Assembly (NCBI GenBank): GCA_963705495.1
Contig: CAVPJQ010000020.1
Location: 10,516-74,515 of the forward strand
Direction: 5' to 3'
DNA: 64,000 nucleotides
DNA from: DATBVX01 sp963705495
Lineage (GTDB): Bacteria; Pseudomonadota; Gammaproteobacteria; Steroidobacterales; Steroidobacteraceae
A program made the translations under genes and the position numbers. The notes under the pieces were generated by a model. It did not search any database and had not been told where the DNA came from. It worked only from the letters and a program-made list of their open reading frames with translations. Below, piece by piece: positions 38,499-48,923 of the stretch; positions within the stretch are counted from its first letter, which is position 1, and each line of letters opens with the position of its first letter.

Positions 38499-39740
38499 AT
38501 GAATGAAGGTCTAACGCAACGGAGCGAAAGCAGGGCAGCGTGCGCTGAACACCTGGAGCGGCGAGCGCTCGTTGCCGGGCGTCCTGTATCGCGATCCGAC
38601 GACCTATGAGGAGGAGATCCAGCGGATCTTCTTCAAGTCCTGGCTCTATGTCGGGCACGCGAGCCAGATTCCGCAGCGCGGCGACTATTTCCTGTTCGAG
38701 ATCGCAGGCGAGTCCGTGATCGTCGTGCGCGATGGCGAGGGCCAGATCAACGCGTTGCTGAACGTGTGCCGCCATCGCGGATCGCGCATCTGTGACGCAG
38801 GCGACCGGGCGTGCCTCGCGACTCGTGTGCCGCTATCACGGTTGGACCTACGGTCTCGACGGCTCGCTGCGTGCAGCAGGGCACACACCGGCAGACTTCG
38901 ACAAGGCAAACCTCGGGCCTGCGCCGGCTGCACGCCAAGGTGTTCGCAGGACTGATCTTCATCAACTTCGACGCGGCGCCGGCGCCCTTCGAAGCCATCG
39001 CGAACGATCTGGCTGCGCCGCTGGCGCCGTACGCGCTGGAGCACAGCAAGGTCGCACACCGTCAGAACTATCCCATCGCCAGCAACTGGAAGCTCGCCGT
39101 CGAGAACTACTGCGAGTGCTACCACTGCGCGCCTGCGCATCCGGAATATACGGTTGGACACGGGCGCGCGATTCCCCGCAAGGAACAGGCAGCCCTCTTG
39201 CCTGAAGTGATGGCACGCGCGCCCGAGGCGGGCCTCACACAGCACGACATTCGCCACTCATGGCTCGACGCGCAGGCGCTCGGCGTTGAGTGCAGCTTCG
39301 AGCGCTATCCGCTGTTGCGCGGTCATCAGACCGGCAGCCGCGACGGCAAGCGCGTCGCACCCTTCCTTGGCACGATCAAGGCCTACGATGGAGGCGCAAC
39401 CGACCTGCATCTGGGTCCGATGACTTTCGGCCTCGCCTATTGTGATCACGTCGTTCTCTACCGCTTCACGCCGCGCGGACTGCGCAACACGGATTGCGAG
39501 ATCACCTGGCTCGTGAACGAAACGGCGGTCGAAGGCAAGGACTACGATCGCGCCGAACTGACCTGGCTGTGGGACGTCACGACCATTGCGGACAAGGAAA
39601 TCATCGAGCGCAACCAGTTGGGTGTGGACTCGCGCTTTTACGAGCCCGGGCCCCTGTCGCCGATGGAGGATTTCACGCTGCGGTTCCTGCAGTGGTACGT
39701 CGCAACGATGCGTGGCGCGAATAGCGGGGCGGCCAGATAA
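38499..39740 (+). CDS. Rieske [2Fe-2S] oxygenase, GbcA/choline-monooxygenase-like (three frameshifts)
   Basis: Begins MNEGLTQRSESRAA six bases after potI. The stitched protein (~413 residues) has FKSWLYVGHASQIPQRGDYF, cluster ligands CRHRG and CRYHGWTYGLDG, and the mononuclear-iron site NYCECYHCAPAHPEY, with the remaining catalytic-domain strands intact. This is the pattern of glycine-betaine demethylase GbcA, carnitine and choline monooxygenases, which oxidise quaternary N-methyl or N-alkyl groups. +1 shifts fall near 38548, 38815 and 38925. No reductase gene is adjacent. It is not close to identical to the TetR-fused Rieske domain. Confidence 0.78.
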
Positions 39741-39815
39741 GACAGAACCGCTTCGATCGGCAATTGCGGCCGAGGCGATCGATGGTTACTCTCGATTGAC
39801 ACTGGGGGGTGAGTC

Positions 39816-42191
39816 ATGACAGGCCCGAACAAGAAATCTCCAGGCATGGGATCGCAGGAGCTGACCGCCGCGATCTCAGCCATCCTGGCAGTGACGGGGA
39901 CAGCATCGGCTCAAGAGCAACCGTCATCCGGCGCCACACTGGAGGAGGTCATCGTGACCGCCACCAAGCGTGAGGAGCGCTTGCAGGACGTACCCGAATC
40001 GATCACCGCAATCGACTCGGACGCGATCCTGAAGCGTGGCCTGTTCCAGATGGACGACTATGCGCGCCTGGTTCCGGGTCTGTCGATCAGCGATCGCGAG
40101 CCAGGGGGCACAACCATCGTTTTCCGAGGCGTCGCCACGTCCGGTCTGCAGTTCGGCTCCGTTTCCTCCTCGGCGCTCTATCTCGACGAACAGCCGATCA
40201 CGCAGAGCGGCCGCAATCCGGATCCACGACTGATCGACGTCGAGCGAGTCGAAGCCCTGCGCGGGCCGCAGGGTACGCTTTACGGCGCGAGCTCTCAGTC
40301 CGGGACGCTGCGGATCATCACCAACAAGCCGGATCCGACCAGGCTTGAGACCTGGTTCGACGCGCAAATGTCGAACGCTCAGCGACGGAGGCACGGGCTA
40401 CGATCTCAGCGCCATGATCAACGTGCCGCTGGTCGCGGATCGACTCGCGCTGCGCCTGGTGGGCTTCACAGCCGAAGACGCCGGCTTCATCGACAACGTG
40501 TTGAGCGACAGCCAGGGCGGCACCTTCGACAACGAGAACGTACTTAAGAAGGACGTCAATACGACCACGACTACTGGTGGGCGAGCGGCGCTCGGTCTGA
40601 ATGTGACCGATAACGTACAGGCCACGCTGTCGGCGGTATTCCAGGACCTTCACGCGGATGGGCATGGGGATGTCAATCAGGCGCAGGCGACCTGCACCAG
40701 GTCCGCTTCGAGAATGAAAACCTGGATGACCACTGGTACCAGCTCGCGCTGACGCTCGATGCGTCCCTGCCATTCGGCCAGGCGGTGGTTGCGGCCTCCT
40801 ATTTCAATCGCAAGCTTCGCTACGAGGCGGACGCCACGGACTATGAGTTCCAGTTCAATCAGAGCTTCATCAACTGCGTTCCTTCACCGACCGCGCCCTG
40901 TTCCCCCTCCTACGATTTTGGCGGCGACCCCAGGGGCTTCGCGATCAACCGCGAGGACACCGAGATCACGACCCTGGAGGCGCGCTTGTCTTCAAAGACG
41001 GGCTCGGAGAGCCGCTGGGCATGGCTGGTGGGGGCTTTCTACAGTGATGAGAAGGGCAAGACCGCATTCGACAGTTTCGTGCGTGGCTACGAGAACACGC
41101 CGTCATTCGCGTACTTCAACTACTACGAGACTCGCTTGACGGGCAACACGCTCGATCCAACCCAGACCTGGTTCCTGGGCCGCTACGACACCGACCTCGA
41201 GCAGGTGGCGGTGTTCGGGGAGCTGAGCTTCGATGTGACCGAGAACTTCACGATTACGGCCGGCGGGCGCTGGTTCGACTACGACCGCAAATTTGCACAG
41301 ATCCAGGAGCAACCGGAAGGCTTCACCGGCGCATCGCGCCTCGACAACACCGAAAAGACCAGCGAAAGCGGCACGGTCCTGAAACTGAACGCTACCTATC
41401 GATTTGATCGCGACCGGCTCGTCTACGCCACCTATTCGGAGGGCTTTCGCGTCGGCGGCGCGAACCCGCTGAAGGGGAACACGGTGTTGCCGAGATTCTA
41501 TGACTCCGACGAACTGAAGAACTACGAGATCGGCGCGAAAACCGAGTGGCTGGAGCACCGTCTGCGATTCAACATCTCCGCCTACTACATGAAATGGGAC
41601 AACTTCGCGGTGCAGATCGAGGATCCGCAACCGAACGTTTTCCAGCTGGGCTACGTCAACCTGGCGAGTGCCGAGATCAAGGGCTTCGAGGCGGAGTTCG
41701 CTGCAACGCTCAGCCAGCACTGGCTGCTCGACGGTTCGCTTGCGTACAACAACGCGGAGACTTCGGAGGCATCGTCGTTTTCGACCACGGATGAGAATGG
41801 CGAAACGTTCGAATTTGGAGTGACGAAAGGTGCGCGCCTGCCACTGTCACCGGACTGGAGCGCGTCGCTCGGCATCGAGTTCCGTCCCGGCGGACTCATC
41901 TTCAATGCGCAGCCCTATCTGCGCTTCGACTATTCGTATGTCGGCGATTCGGTCAACTCGCTCGAAGGCATCGAGTCGGTCGTTCTCGACACCCCGGTCG
42001 ATACGCAGAAGGCCTACCAGATCGGCGATCTGCGCTTCGGGCTGGACGGGGATCACTGGAGCGGCTCGATCTTCATCGACAATGTCTGGGACGAGCGCGC
42101 GGATTTGTTCCTGAGCAACCGCTGGGGCGTGCAACGGCAAGCAATCAATCCGCCGCGTACCCTGGGCGTGCAGGTTCGGTATACGTTCTGA
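39816..42191 (+). CDS. TonB-dependent outer-membrane receptor (two frameshifts)
   Basis: About 791 residues. Signal peptide to about residue 33, then EEVIVTATKREERLQDVPES (TonB-box/plug start), plug domain with GVATSGLQFGSVSSSALYLDE and VEALRGPQGTLYGASSQSG, a 22-strand barrel and a terminal aromatic VRYTF. EALRGPQGTLYGA and the DVPxSIT motif are typical of the iron-complex/general TonB receptors abundant in sphingomonad- and Steroidobacter-like bacteria. Frame changes near 40385 (+1) and 40690 (-1 or +2). It may import the amine substrate or another ligand; the substrate cannot be read from sequence. Confidence 0.82.
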
Positions 42192-42225
42192 TCGTGCCCT
42201 GACCATTCTCGTCGCAACTTCGGTC

Positions 42226-43145
42226 GTGCGCGGCAGCCGCCAGGGCGAGAGCCATGGTGGCGTGTACCTGATCGATTTCGACGCTGACCGTGCAGTCCAG
42301 GTACTCGACTGGAACACGATGGACATCGACTGGCAGGGGCGCGGCTGGGATCGCGGTCTGCGCGGCATCGCGTTTGATGGCGAGGTCGTCTTCATTGCAG
42401 CGAGCGATGAGTTGTTCGCCTACACGCCAGACTTCAAGCTGCTTGGATCGTGGCGCAACCGCTATCTCAAGCACTGCCACGAGATCCATCGCCACGAGCG
42501 GACACTCTTTCTGACCTCGACCGGGTTCGATTCCATCCTCGGCTTCGACCTGGACCGCAAGGGTTTCGTCTGGGGGCTCAACATCGCTGCGGAGGGCGAT
42601 GTGTTCGCCGGAAAGCCATTCGATCCTGAGTTTGGCGACGGTCCAGAGGCTTCGAATGCGCTGCATCTGAACAATGTTCATTGCGAGCGCGGTGGCATGT
42701 ATATCAGCGGCCTGCGGACGGGCGGAGTGCTGCTATTCAACGGCCGGGAACTGCGCCGCTGGGCCCAGCTGCCCATCGGCGTGCACAACGCACGCCCGTT
42801 TCGCGATGGTGTGCTTTTCAACGACACCGAAGCCGATGTCGTGAGGTACGTGTCGCGCGACAGTGAGCGTGTATTTCCCGTGCCGCGCTTTCCGGAGGAA
42901 AGCCTCACTCATCGTCGACCCCGAGGACTCGAGGCTGGCGCGACAGGCGTTCGCACGCGGCCTGTGCGTGATCGACGCAGAGACCATCGCCTGCGGTTCG
43001 TCGCCCTCGACGGTTACGCTGCGCCGACCTGAAGCCCGGCGGCAAGGCTCGTAGCGCAACCCTTACGCACGACGTCCGCAACGCAATTCACGGCCTGGAG
43101 GTCTGGCCCTTTGGCTGGAACCCGCCGACCGACCGCAAGGCCTGA
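42226..43145 (+). CDS. Beta-propeller-like hypothetical protein (two frameshifts, start uncertain)
   Basis: Repeated beta-strand motifs (GGVYLIDFD, GRGWDRGLRGIAFDGEVVF, TGFDSILGFDLDRKGFVWGL, GGMYISGLRTGGVLLF) suggest a propeller such as the SMP-30/YncE type. Conserved-looking sequence begins upstream (LTILVATSVVRG) without an ATG, so the GTG at 42226 may be internal. Frame changes near 42905 and 43020 lead to a likely end GLEVWPFGWNPPTDRKA at 43145. I do not know its function. It lies 34 bases after the TonB receptor and before a hydroxylase-like gene. Confidence 0.5.
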
Positions 43146-43197
43146 GGGCTGCAGGAAGATTTGCCCGGGTCGCTCGCCCGCCTATAGGCTTCATCAC

Positions 43198-43788
43198 ATG
43201 GACATCGGTGTAGCGCTGCGTTCCTTCGGCAAGGTGGACTCAGAGGCGCTGGCCGCCCAGATTCTCGCTGCCGACGAAGCGGTCTGGAACGAATACGTCG
43301 AGCGGCAAAAGAGCTATGAGGTTCACGAGCAGACCCGTTCGATCGTGCTCCTGTTCGCCGAGATCTCAAACTGGCCCGCTGTCGATGTCAGCAAGCAGCC
43401 AGGATGGGATCGCTTTGCCGGAACCGCCGTGCCGCTCATGCACCAGATCATTCGCAACTGGTATCCGCCCGGCGGCACGATCATTCGCGCCATGGCGGCC
43501 CGGTTATTCGCAGGTGGAAAGATACTCCCGCATCGCGACTCGCATCCGTCGTTCGGCGCGGGTCATCGGATTCATGTGCCAATCGCGACCAACCCGCGCG
43601 TGCGCTTCATGATCGACGGCCGACCCGCCCGGCTGGAAGTCGGCCACGCCTACGAGATCAACAATCAGAAAACCCACAGCGTCATGAACAAGGGCGACAC
43701 GGATCGCATCCACTTCATCTTCGACTACGTGCCCCCGACCAGTCCTGCCGGTACTGCGGCGCCTCAGGCGCGATCAGACGATTCGTAA
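43198..43788 (+). CDS. Aspartyl/asparaginyl beta-hydroxylase-like protein
   Basis: 196 residues. The double-stranded beta-helix iron site is evident: ILPHRDSHPSFGAGHRIHVP gives the HxD pair and substrate Arg, and THSVMNKGDTDRIHFIFD the distal His and 2-oxoglutarate-binding Arg. The AspH-like family hydroxylates Asp/Asn or related residues of peptides, using Fe(II), O2 and 2-oxoglutarate. The start at 43198 gives MDIGVALRSFG. Its 3' end overlaps the convergent TPR-sulfotransferase gene by 25 bases. Confidence 0.8.
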   Translation: MDIGVALRSFGKVDSEALAAQILAADEAVWNEYVERQKSYEVHEQTRSIVLLFAEISNWPAVDVSKQPGWDRFAGTAVPLMHQIIRNWYPPGGTIIRAMAARLFAGGKILPHRDSHPSFGAGHRIHVPIATNPRVRFMIDGRPARLEVGHAYEINNQKTHSVMNKGDTDRIHFIFDYVPPTSPAGTAAPQARSDDS

Positions 43789-45776
43789 CGCCGATAGCGG
43801 TCGCGAATGGGCTCGATGACCGTGATCAGCTCATCGAGATGCTGCGCGTAGTTTCGCCAGTGGCCTATCGACCGATCGTAGATCGGCTGGCGCACCTGCT
43901 CCGCGCTGGGCGTGCGTACTGGCCGATCGCTCTCGTAGAACCGCAGACACGCGTCCTCCCACGCCAGCCCACAGAAGTCCAGTAGCCGGCGCACCTGCGC
44001 CTCGAAGTCGGTCACCACCTGCTCGTACTGCACGGTCAGCACGCGGCCGGGGAGCACTTCGGCCCAGTGATCCATCATCCGCTGATACTGCAGGTAGTAC
44101 TCGCCGATCTCGGTGAGGTCGTAGGTGAAGTTCTGCCCTTTGGCAAACAGCTGTCGATAGCAGCTGACGCAGGCATCGAGCGGGTGGCGGCGCGCGTCGA
44201 TGATCCTGGCGTTCGGCAGGATCATCGACAGGAAACCAATGTTGGGGAAGTTGTTCGGCATCTTGTCGATGAACCGCGGCGCGCCCGAGCGGCGATGCAG
44301 CTGCGCGTAAGCGAGGTAGTCCTTGCCCAGCGACTCGAAGTTCTGCGGCTCGAGCTCGCGCACCGCTTCCGGATAGTTGATGCCGTCGGCCCGGTTGCGG
44401 TTGAGCCAGGTGGCGACCCTGCCCAGGTACGGAAGCTCGCTCGTGCCCTCGACCTGGCTATGACTTGCGAGGATCTGCTCGAGCAGCGTCGACCCCGAGC
44501 GCGGCAGACCCAGGATAAAGATGGGCGCGGGATCCGGATGGCCGACGCCGCGTTGAGCTTGCAGGAAATCCGCTGAAAACACCTTCACCAGACGATCGTT
44601 GGTCACTTCGGTGAGCACGGGATCGTAGGCGACCTCCGCGCGCTGCTTCGTGTTGCCGGTGCTGTAGAAATGCCATGCACGCTCGAAATCGCTGCGATCC
44701 TCATACGCCTTGCCCAGCGCGAACAGAAAGTTCACCTCCGACTGTGCCGTGAGCCCGCTGCCGCCAACGCGACGTTCCATTTCGGCGACGGTTGCAGCAT
44801 CGAAGCGGTAGGTCTTGAGGTTCGCGAGACTCCAGTAGGTCTCCCCCAGATCGGGACGCTGTCGAATGCATTCGTTGTAGGAGGCGACGGCCTCCTCATA
44901 GCGACCGATGGCCTTGAGCAAGTGACCGAGTCCAATCAGCGCACCGATGTGTCCGGGACGCAGTTGGAGGCACCGCCGATACGCGTCGATGGCTTCGTGC
45001 GTGAATGCCGCCGGAGCCAGCGTGGACGCGCGCAGGAAGTGGGCCTGCGGACTGGCGGCATCGAGGGTGAGGGCCCGGTCGAAACACTCGAGGGCCTCAG
45101 CGTATCGGTCCTGCTCCTTGAGCAGCCGGCCAAGATCGAGAATCGCCGCCAGGAAATCAGGGGCAAGCGAAATCGCTTTCTGTAGCAGCGATTCCGCCTC
45201 CACGGCGCGTCCAGCCTGCGCGGCGATCAGCCCGAGGAGTCGGATCGCGTCGACGTTGTGCGGGTCATGACGAAGAATTCGGCGGTACAGATGCTCGGCT
45301 TCATCGAGCCGGCCTTCCTTCTGATGTTCCGCGGCGAGCGCCATCATGCGCCGCTCCGGCGACAGCTCGAAGCAGCGCTCAAACGCCTGGTCAGCGTCAG
45401 CGCCTCGCCCGAGCATGGCCAGTGCCTTGCCGAGCGCGAACCACGCTCTTTCGAGCTTCGGGTCCAGATGCGTGGCTCGTTCCAGGTGCGGCAGGGCCTC
45501 GGCGGCGCGATTCTGCTGCACGAGCAGATAGCCAAGGTCTTCGTGCGGCTTTGCAAACGTCGGGGCGTCGGCAATCGCCTTGAGCAGCAACTCTTCGGCG
45601 TCCGCCGATTGATTCAGCTTGATCAGCAAGGCACCGAGGAGCGCGCGCATGTTGACGTCGCGCGGGTAGATTTCGAGCGCCTGTCGGCAGCGGGCCTCGG
45701 CTGTGGCGAGATCCCCTGAGTTGATGAGCGCGATCGCCTCGTCGAAGACCGCTTTCGGCGCGATCAGAGAACGCAT
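43764..45776 (-). CDS. TPR-repeat sulfotransferase
   Basis: Start at 45776 (MRSLIAPKAVFDEAI), seven bases after the aminotransferase stop. About 670 residues: residues ~1-400 are tandem TPRs, and the C-terminal ~260 are a sulfotransferase with the 5'-phosphosulfate loop FILGLPRSGSTLLEQILASH, the fold motif IDKMPNNFPNIGFL and the 3'-phosphate segment DARRHPLDACVSCYRQLF. It would transfer sulfate from PAPS to an acceptor recognised by the TPR part, reminiscent of tyrosylprotein sulfotransferases. AspH-like hydroxylase and this enzyme are side by side, suggesting a modified peptide or metabolite. Confidence 0.85.
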   Translation of the reverse strand: MRSLIAPKAVFDEAIALINSGDLATAEARCRQALEIYPRDVNMRALLGALLIKLNQSADAEELLLKAIADAPTFAKPHEDLGYLLVQQNRAAEALPHLERATHLDPKLERAWFALGKALAMLGRGADADQAFERCFELSPERRMMALAAEHQKEGRLDEAEHLYRRILRHDPHNVDAIRLLGLIAAQAGRAVEAESLLQKAISLAPDFLAAILDLGRLLKEQDRYAEALECFDRALTLDAASPQAHFLRASTLAPAAFTHEAIDAYRRCLQLRPGHIGALIGLGHLLKAIGRYEEAVASYNECIRQRPDLGETYWSLANLKTYRFDAATVAEMERRVGGSGLTAQSEVNFLFALGKAYEDRSDFERAWHFYSTGNTKQRAEVAYDPVLTEVTNDRLVKVFSADFLQAQRGVGHPDPAPIFILGLPRSGSTLLEQILASHSQVEGTSELPYLGRVATWLNRNRADGINYPEAVRELEPQNFESLGKDYLAYAQLHRRSGAPRFIDKMPNNFPNIGFLSMILPNARIIDARRHPLDACVSCYRQLFAKGQNFTYDLTEIGEYYLQYQRMMDHWAEVLPGRVLTVQYEQVVTDFEAQVRRLLDFCGLAWEDACLRFYESDRPVRTPSAEQVRQPIYDRSIGHWRNYAQHLDELITVIEPIRDRYRRYESSDRA

Positions 45777-45783
45777 GGCGGGA

Positions 45784-47178
45784 TCAGGGCAGGGCGCGCA
45801 GCGGTTGCCGCGCCTGATCAAGGGAGCGGCCGATCTTGTCGGCCATCTCGTCAATCTCCGCATGCGTGATGACGAGCGGCGGGCACATGACGATGGTGTC
45901 GCGAATGGCTCGCACCATCAGCCCGTTCTCGATACAGAGGTCACGCACGATGGGTCCCGCTGTTCCTTCCTTGTCTCCGAAACGAGCATTCGTGCCCTTC
46001 TCGCGCACGATCTCTATGCCGCCAATCAGGCCCAGGGAGCGCGCCTCGCCGACGAGTTCGTGGGCGCCGAGGCGCGCCAGTGCCGCGGCGAAATAGGGAC
46101 CTGCATCCGTGGCAACGCGCTGCACCAGGCCCTCGCGCTCGATGATCTCGATGTTCTTGAGAGCGACCGCGGCTGCTGTGGGATGGCCCGAATAGGTGAA
46201 GCCATGTGCAAACTCGTCATTCTTTTCTTTCAGCGCATTTACGATGCGAGCTTGCACCGCGGTCGCTGAGATCGGCGCATAGCCGGAAGACAGACCCTTC
46301 GCCATGGTCACGATGTCGGGCGTCACCTCGTAGTGTTGATGGCCGAACCATCGCCCAAGGCGTCCAAAACCGCAGATCACTTCGTCGCAGACCAACAGGA
46401 TGCCGTGACGGCGACAGATCGCCTCGACCCGAGGCCAGTAGCCGGGCGGCGGAATGATGACGCCGCCTGCTCCCTGGACGGGCTCGCCGATGAAAGCCGC
46501 CACGTTTTCCGGACCGACTGCGAGGATGCGCTCCTCGATCGCGTTTGCCGCGCGCTCTGCGAAGGCCTGCGGGCTCTCACCAAAGCCCTCGCCGAACCAG
46601 TACGGCTGCATGACATGCTCGATGCCGGGAATGGGAAGGTCGCCCTGCACATGCATGTGTTTCATGCCGCCGAGACTGGCCGCGGCCACGGTGGAACCGT
46701 GATACGCGTTCCAGCGGCTGATGAAAATCTTGCGCCGTGGCTGTCCCACCGACGCCCAGTAATGGCGCACGAGACGCAGAGCAGTGTCATTCGCCTCTGA
46801 GCCTGAATTGCTGAAGAAGAAATGCGTCAGCTCGCCGCCGGTGAGCTTCGCCAGCTGCGTCGCCAGCAGTACGACAGGAGTCGTCGCCGTCCTGAAGAAA
46901 GTATTGTAGAAAGGCAGCTCGAGCATCTGATCGTACGCGGCGCGCGCCAGCTCCTCGCGTCCATAGCCAACGTTCACGCACCACAGACCCGCCATGCCGT
47001 CGAGCAGCTCGCGCCCGTCGGCATCGTAGATGCGACTACCCTTGGCGCGGACGATGATGCGGCTGCCACCGAGCTGCTCCATGAGCCGGTAGTTCTGTTG
47101 CGCCGGAAGATGGTGGGCGAGATCGAGGCGCCGCAGAGTCTTGTGATCAGTGGTCGGAGTTGTCATTGGCCTGCTCAT
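45784..47178 (-). CDS. Class-III omega-aminotransferase (putrescine/beta-alanine-pyruvate type)
   Basis: 464 residues (ATG at 47178, or 47166 giving MTTPTTDHK). PLP-fold type I: GMAGLWCVNVGYGR, FFFSNSGSEANDTALRLVR, FIGEPVQGAGGVIIPPPGYW, VCDEVICGFGRLG and the PLP-lysine segment TMAKGLSSGYAPISA. Strong resemblance to SpuC and omega-amino acid:pyruvate transaminases. It would convert an omega-amine or omega-amino acid to the semialdehyde. It overlaps the upstream amidohydrolase gene, so they are co-transcribed. Confidence 0.85.
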   Translation of the reverse strand: MSRPMTTPTTDHKTLRRLDLAHHLPAQQNYRLMEQLGGSRIIVRAKGSRIYDADGRELLDGMAGLWCVNVGYGREELARAAYDQMLELPFYNTFFRTATTPVVLLATQLAKLTGGELTHFFFSNSGSEANDTALRLVRHYWASVGQPRRKIFISRWNAYHGSTVAAASLGGMKHMHVQGDLPIPGIEHVMQPYWFGEGFGESPQAFAERAANAIEERILAVGPENVAAFIGEPVQGAGGVIIPPPGYWPRVEAICRRHGILLVCDEVICGFGRLGRWFGHQHYEVTPDIVTMAKGLSSGYAPISATAVQARIVNALKEKNDEFAHGFTYSGHPTAAAVALKNIEIIEREGLVQRVATDAGPYFAAALARLGAHELVGEARSLGLIGGIEIVREKGTNARFGDKEGTAGPIVRDLCIENGLMVRAIRDTIVMCPPLVITHAEIDEMADKIGRSLDQARQPLRALP

Positions 47179-48877
47179 GAGTGTCGCTGGGACCGATCAG
47201 CTGGGCCCCATCGTTGAAGGTGTAGACGACCTTGGTGGCAAGGACGTCGGCGCTCGAGCTCGAAGCATCGAGGCTTCGATCGAGCACAATGATATTCGCA
47301 GCCTTTCCAGGCTCCAATGAGCCCACCTCCGCCTCACGCTCCAGCATGCGTGCGGCGTTGATCGTGTACGCGGTATACATCTCGCGCAGTGTCAGTTCTT
47401 CGCCTTTGCCAAGCACACCGCGTTGCGGCTCCGCGGGATTGGTCCGCGACATCGCTATCGCGATCGCCTCGAAGGGATTGTAAGTGGAAACGTCCCAGTC
47501 GCTTCCACCCGCGACCCTCGCGCCAGCCGCCCACAGCGTGCGTTCGGGGTACAGTCTCGCCTGGCGTTCGGGACCGATGTAGGGGAGCACGGCTTCGACG
47601 GAGTAGTTGTCCGGCCGTGCCCACTGCAGTTGGAGCGAGGCGGTGACGTCGAGCGCGCGAAACCGGGGAATGTCCGCCGGATCCACAAGCTCGAGATGCG
47701 CGAAGCTGTACGAGCGCTTGCTGCCCTGCGCACGGGCGGCAGCGAATGCGTCCAAACCGACACGCGCCGCGCGGTCGCCGATCGCGTGAATGTGGATGCC
47801 GAACCCTTCAGCGTCGGCGCGCCGCACGAAGTCAATGAGAGGCCCCGTCTCATAATAGAGTGGGCCGAGGTTCTTGCCGGGTTTGCCATTCGCCTCGAGA
47901 TAGGGCTCAAGCACGGCGGCGGTTTGCGACGGAGACTCCATGACGCCGTCCTCAAAGAGCTTGATGACTCCAGCGCGCAGCTGTGGCTGCGACTCCGCGA
48001 GCTTGCGCAAATCCTTGAGGCGTGAGAACTCGTCGTCGCTCGTGACTCCGTTGCTCCCGAGCGCGAACGTGACTCGTGCGGGCAGCTGGTTCTTGCGGGC
48101 GAGGCTGACGTAGGTGTCAACGGTCTCAGCGTCCGTATTGGCTTCCATAAACGTAGTGATCCCCGACGCGGCGAGGTCGTGCAGCGCCTTCACCAACACG
48201 CGCTCGCGTTGCTCCGGAGTGGGTTTGTCAAGGTGGTCCGTGACAAGATCAACGGCTTCGTCGACCAGAAACCCCGTCGGCATGCCGTTTCGATCGCGAC
48301 CGATGCGTCCGCCCGCGGGATCTGCCGTCTCGCGCCCGATTCCGACACGATTGAGCGCCATGGTGTTGGCCCAGCCGTTGTGACCGTCAGCGCCCCACAG
48401 CAGGAGTGGCCGGCCCGGGACGATGGCATCGATTGACTTGCGATCAGCCCTGAATCCCGCGCCGTTCAGACCTTGCACGACGACCCAGCCTGCCCCCGGA
48501 GTGCGTTCGGCACACTGGCGAACGAGCGGCACAACTTGAGGCAGAGTGAGTGGCTTGTCGCCCAAAGTGCAGTAGTCGAGCGCGAGCGCGCCGTCCATGA
48601 GGTGAATGTGCGTGTCGATCAGGCCTGGCAGCACCGTGACGCCCTTGACTCGCAGCACCCGCGTGGTCTTGCCGATCCAGCCCTGCGCACCCGCATCGTC
48701 ACCGATGTACGCAATCTTGCCGGAGCGAACCGCCAGCGCGGATGCATCGGGCTGCGCAGAATTCATGGTGACAACGGCTGCATCGAGGATGACGAGGTCA
48801 GCGACCTCCGCCTGAGGTTTGCGCGCGCAGGCTGATACGAGAAGCACAGCCACCAGCATGCAGATCCTGACGATCAT
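47147..48877 (-). CDS. Lipoprotein amidohydrolase, YtcJ-like
   Basis: I choose 48877 because it gives a lipoprotein signal MIVRICMLVAVLLVSAC with lipobox Cys, and GGAG is upstream. About 576 residues. The metal-dependent TIM-barrel motifs are LPGLIDTHIHLMDG, HIHAIGDRA, FAHLELVDP and GGSDWDVSTYNPFEAI; a C-terminal beta part has EPGKAANIIVLD. YtcJ/amidohydrolase-3 enzymes hydrolyse amides or N-acyl compounds. The lipid anchor suggests a periplasmic location, processing a substrate before import. Confidence 0.83.
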   Translation of the reverse strand: MIVRICMLVAVLLVSACARKPQAEVADLVILDAAVVTMNSAQPDASALAVRSGKIAYIGDDAGAQGWIGKTTRVLRVKGVTVLPGLIDTHIHLMDGALALDYCTLGDKPLTLPQVVPLVRQCAERTPGAGWVVVQGLNGAGFRADRKSIDAIVPGRPLLLWGADGHNGWANTMALNRVGIGRETADPAGGRIGRDRNGMPTGFLVDEAVDLVTDHLDKPTPEQRERVLVKALHDLAASGITTFMEANTDAETVDTYVSLARKNQLPARVTFALGSNGVTSDDEFSRLKDLRKLAESQPQLRAGVIKLFEDGVMESPSQTAAVLEPYLEANGKPGKNLGPLYYETGPLIDFVRRADAEGFGIHIHAIGDRAARVGLDAFAAARAQGSKRSYSFAHLELVDPADIPRFRALDVTASLQLQWARPDNYSVEAVLPYIGPERQARLYPERTLWAAGARVAGGSDWDVSTYNPFEAIAIAMSRTNPAEPQRGVLGKGEELTLREMYTAYTINAARMLEREAEVGSLEPGKAANIIVLDRSLDASSSSADVLATKVVYTFNDGAQLIGPSDTHEQANDNSDH

Positions 48878-48923
48878 TGTTCGCTCTCTCCGCAGGAAAT
48901 CCGGGCTACTAGTCTTCGTCACG

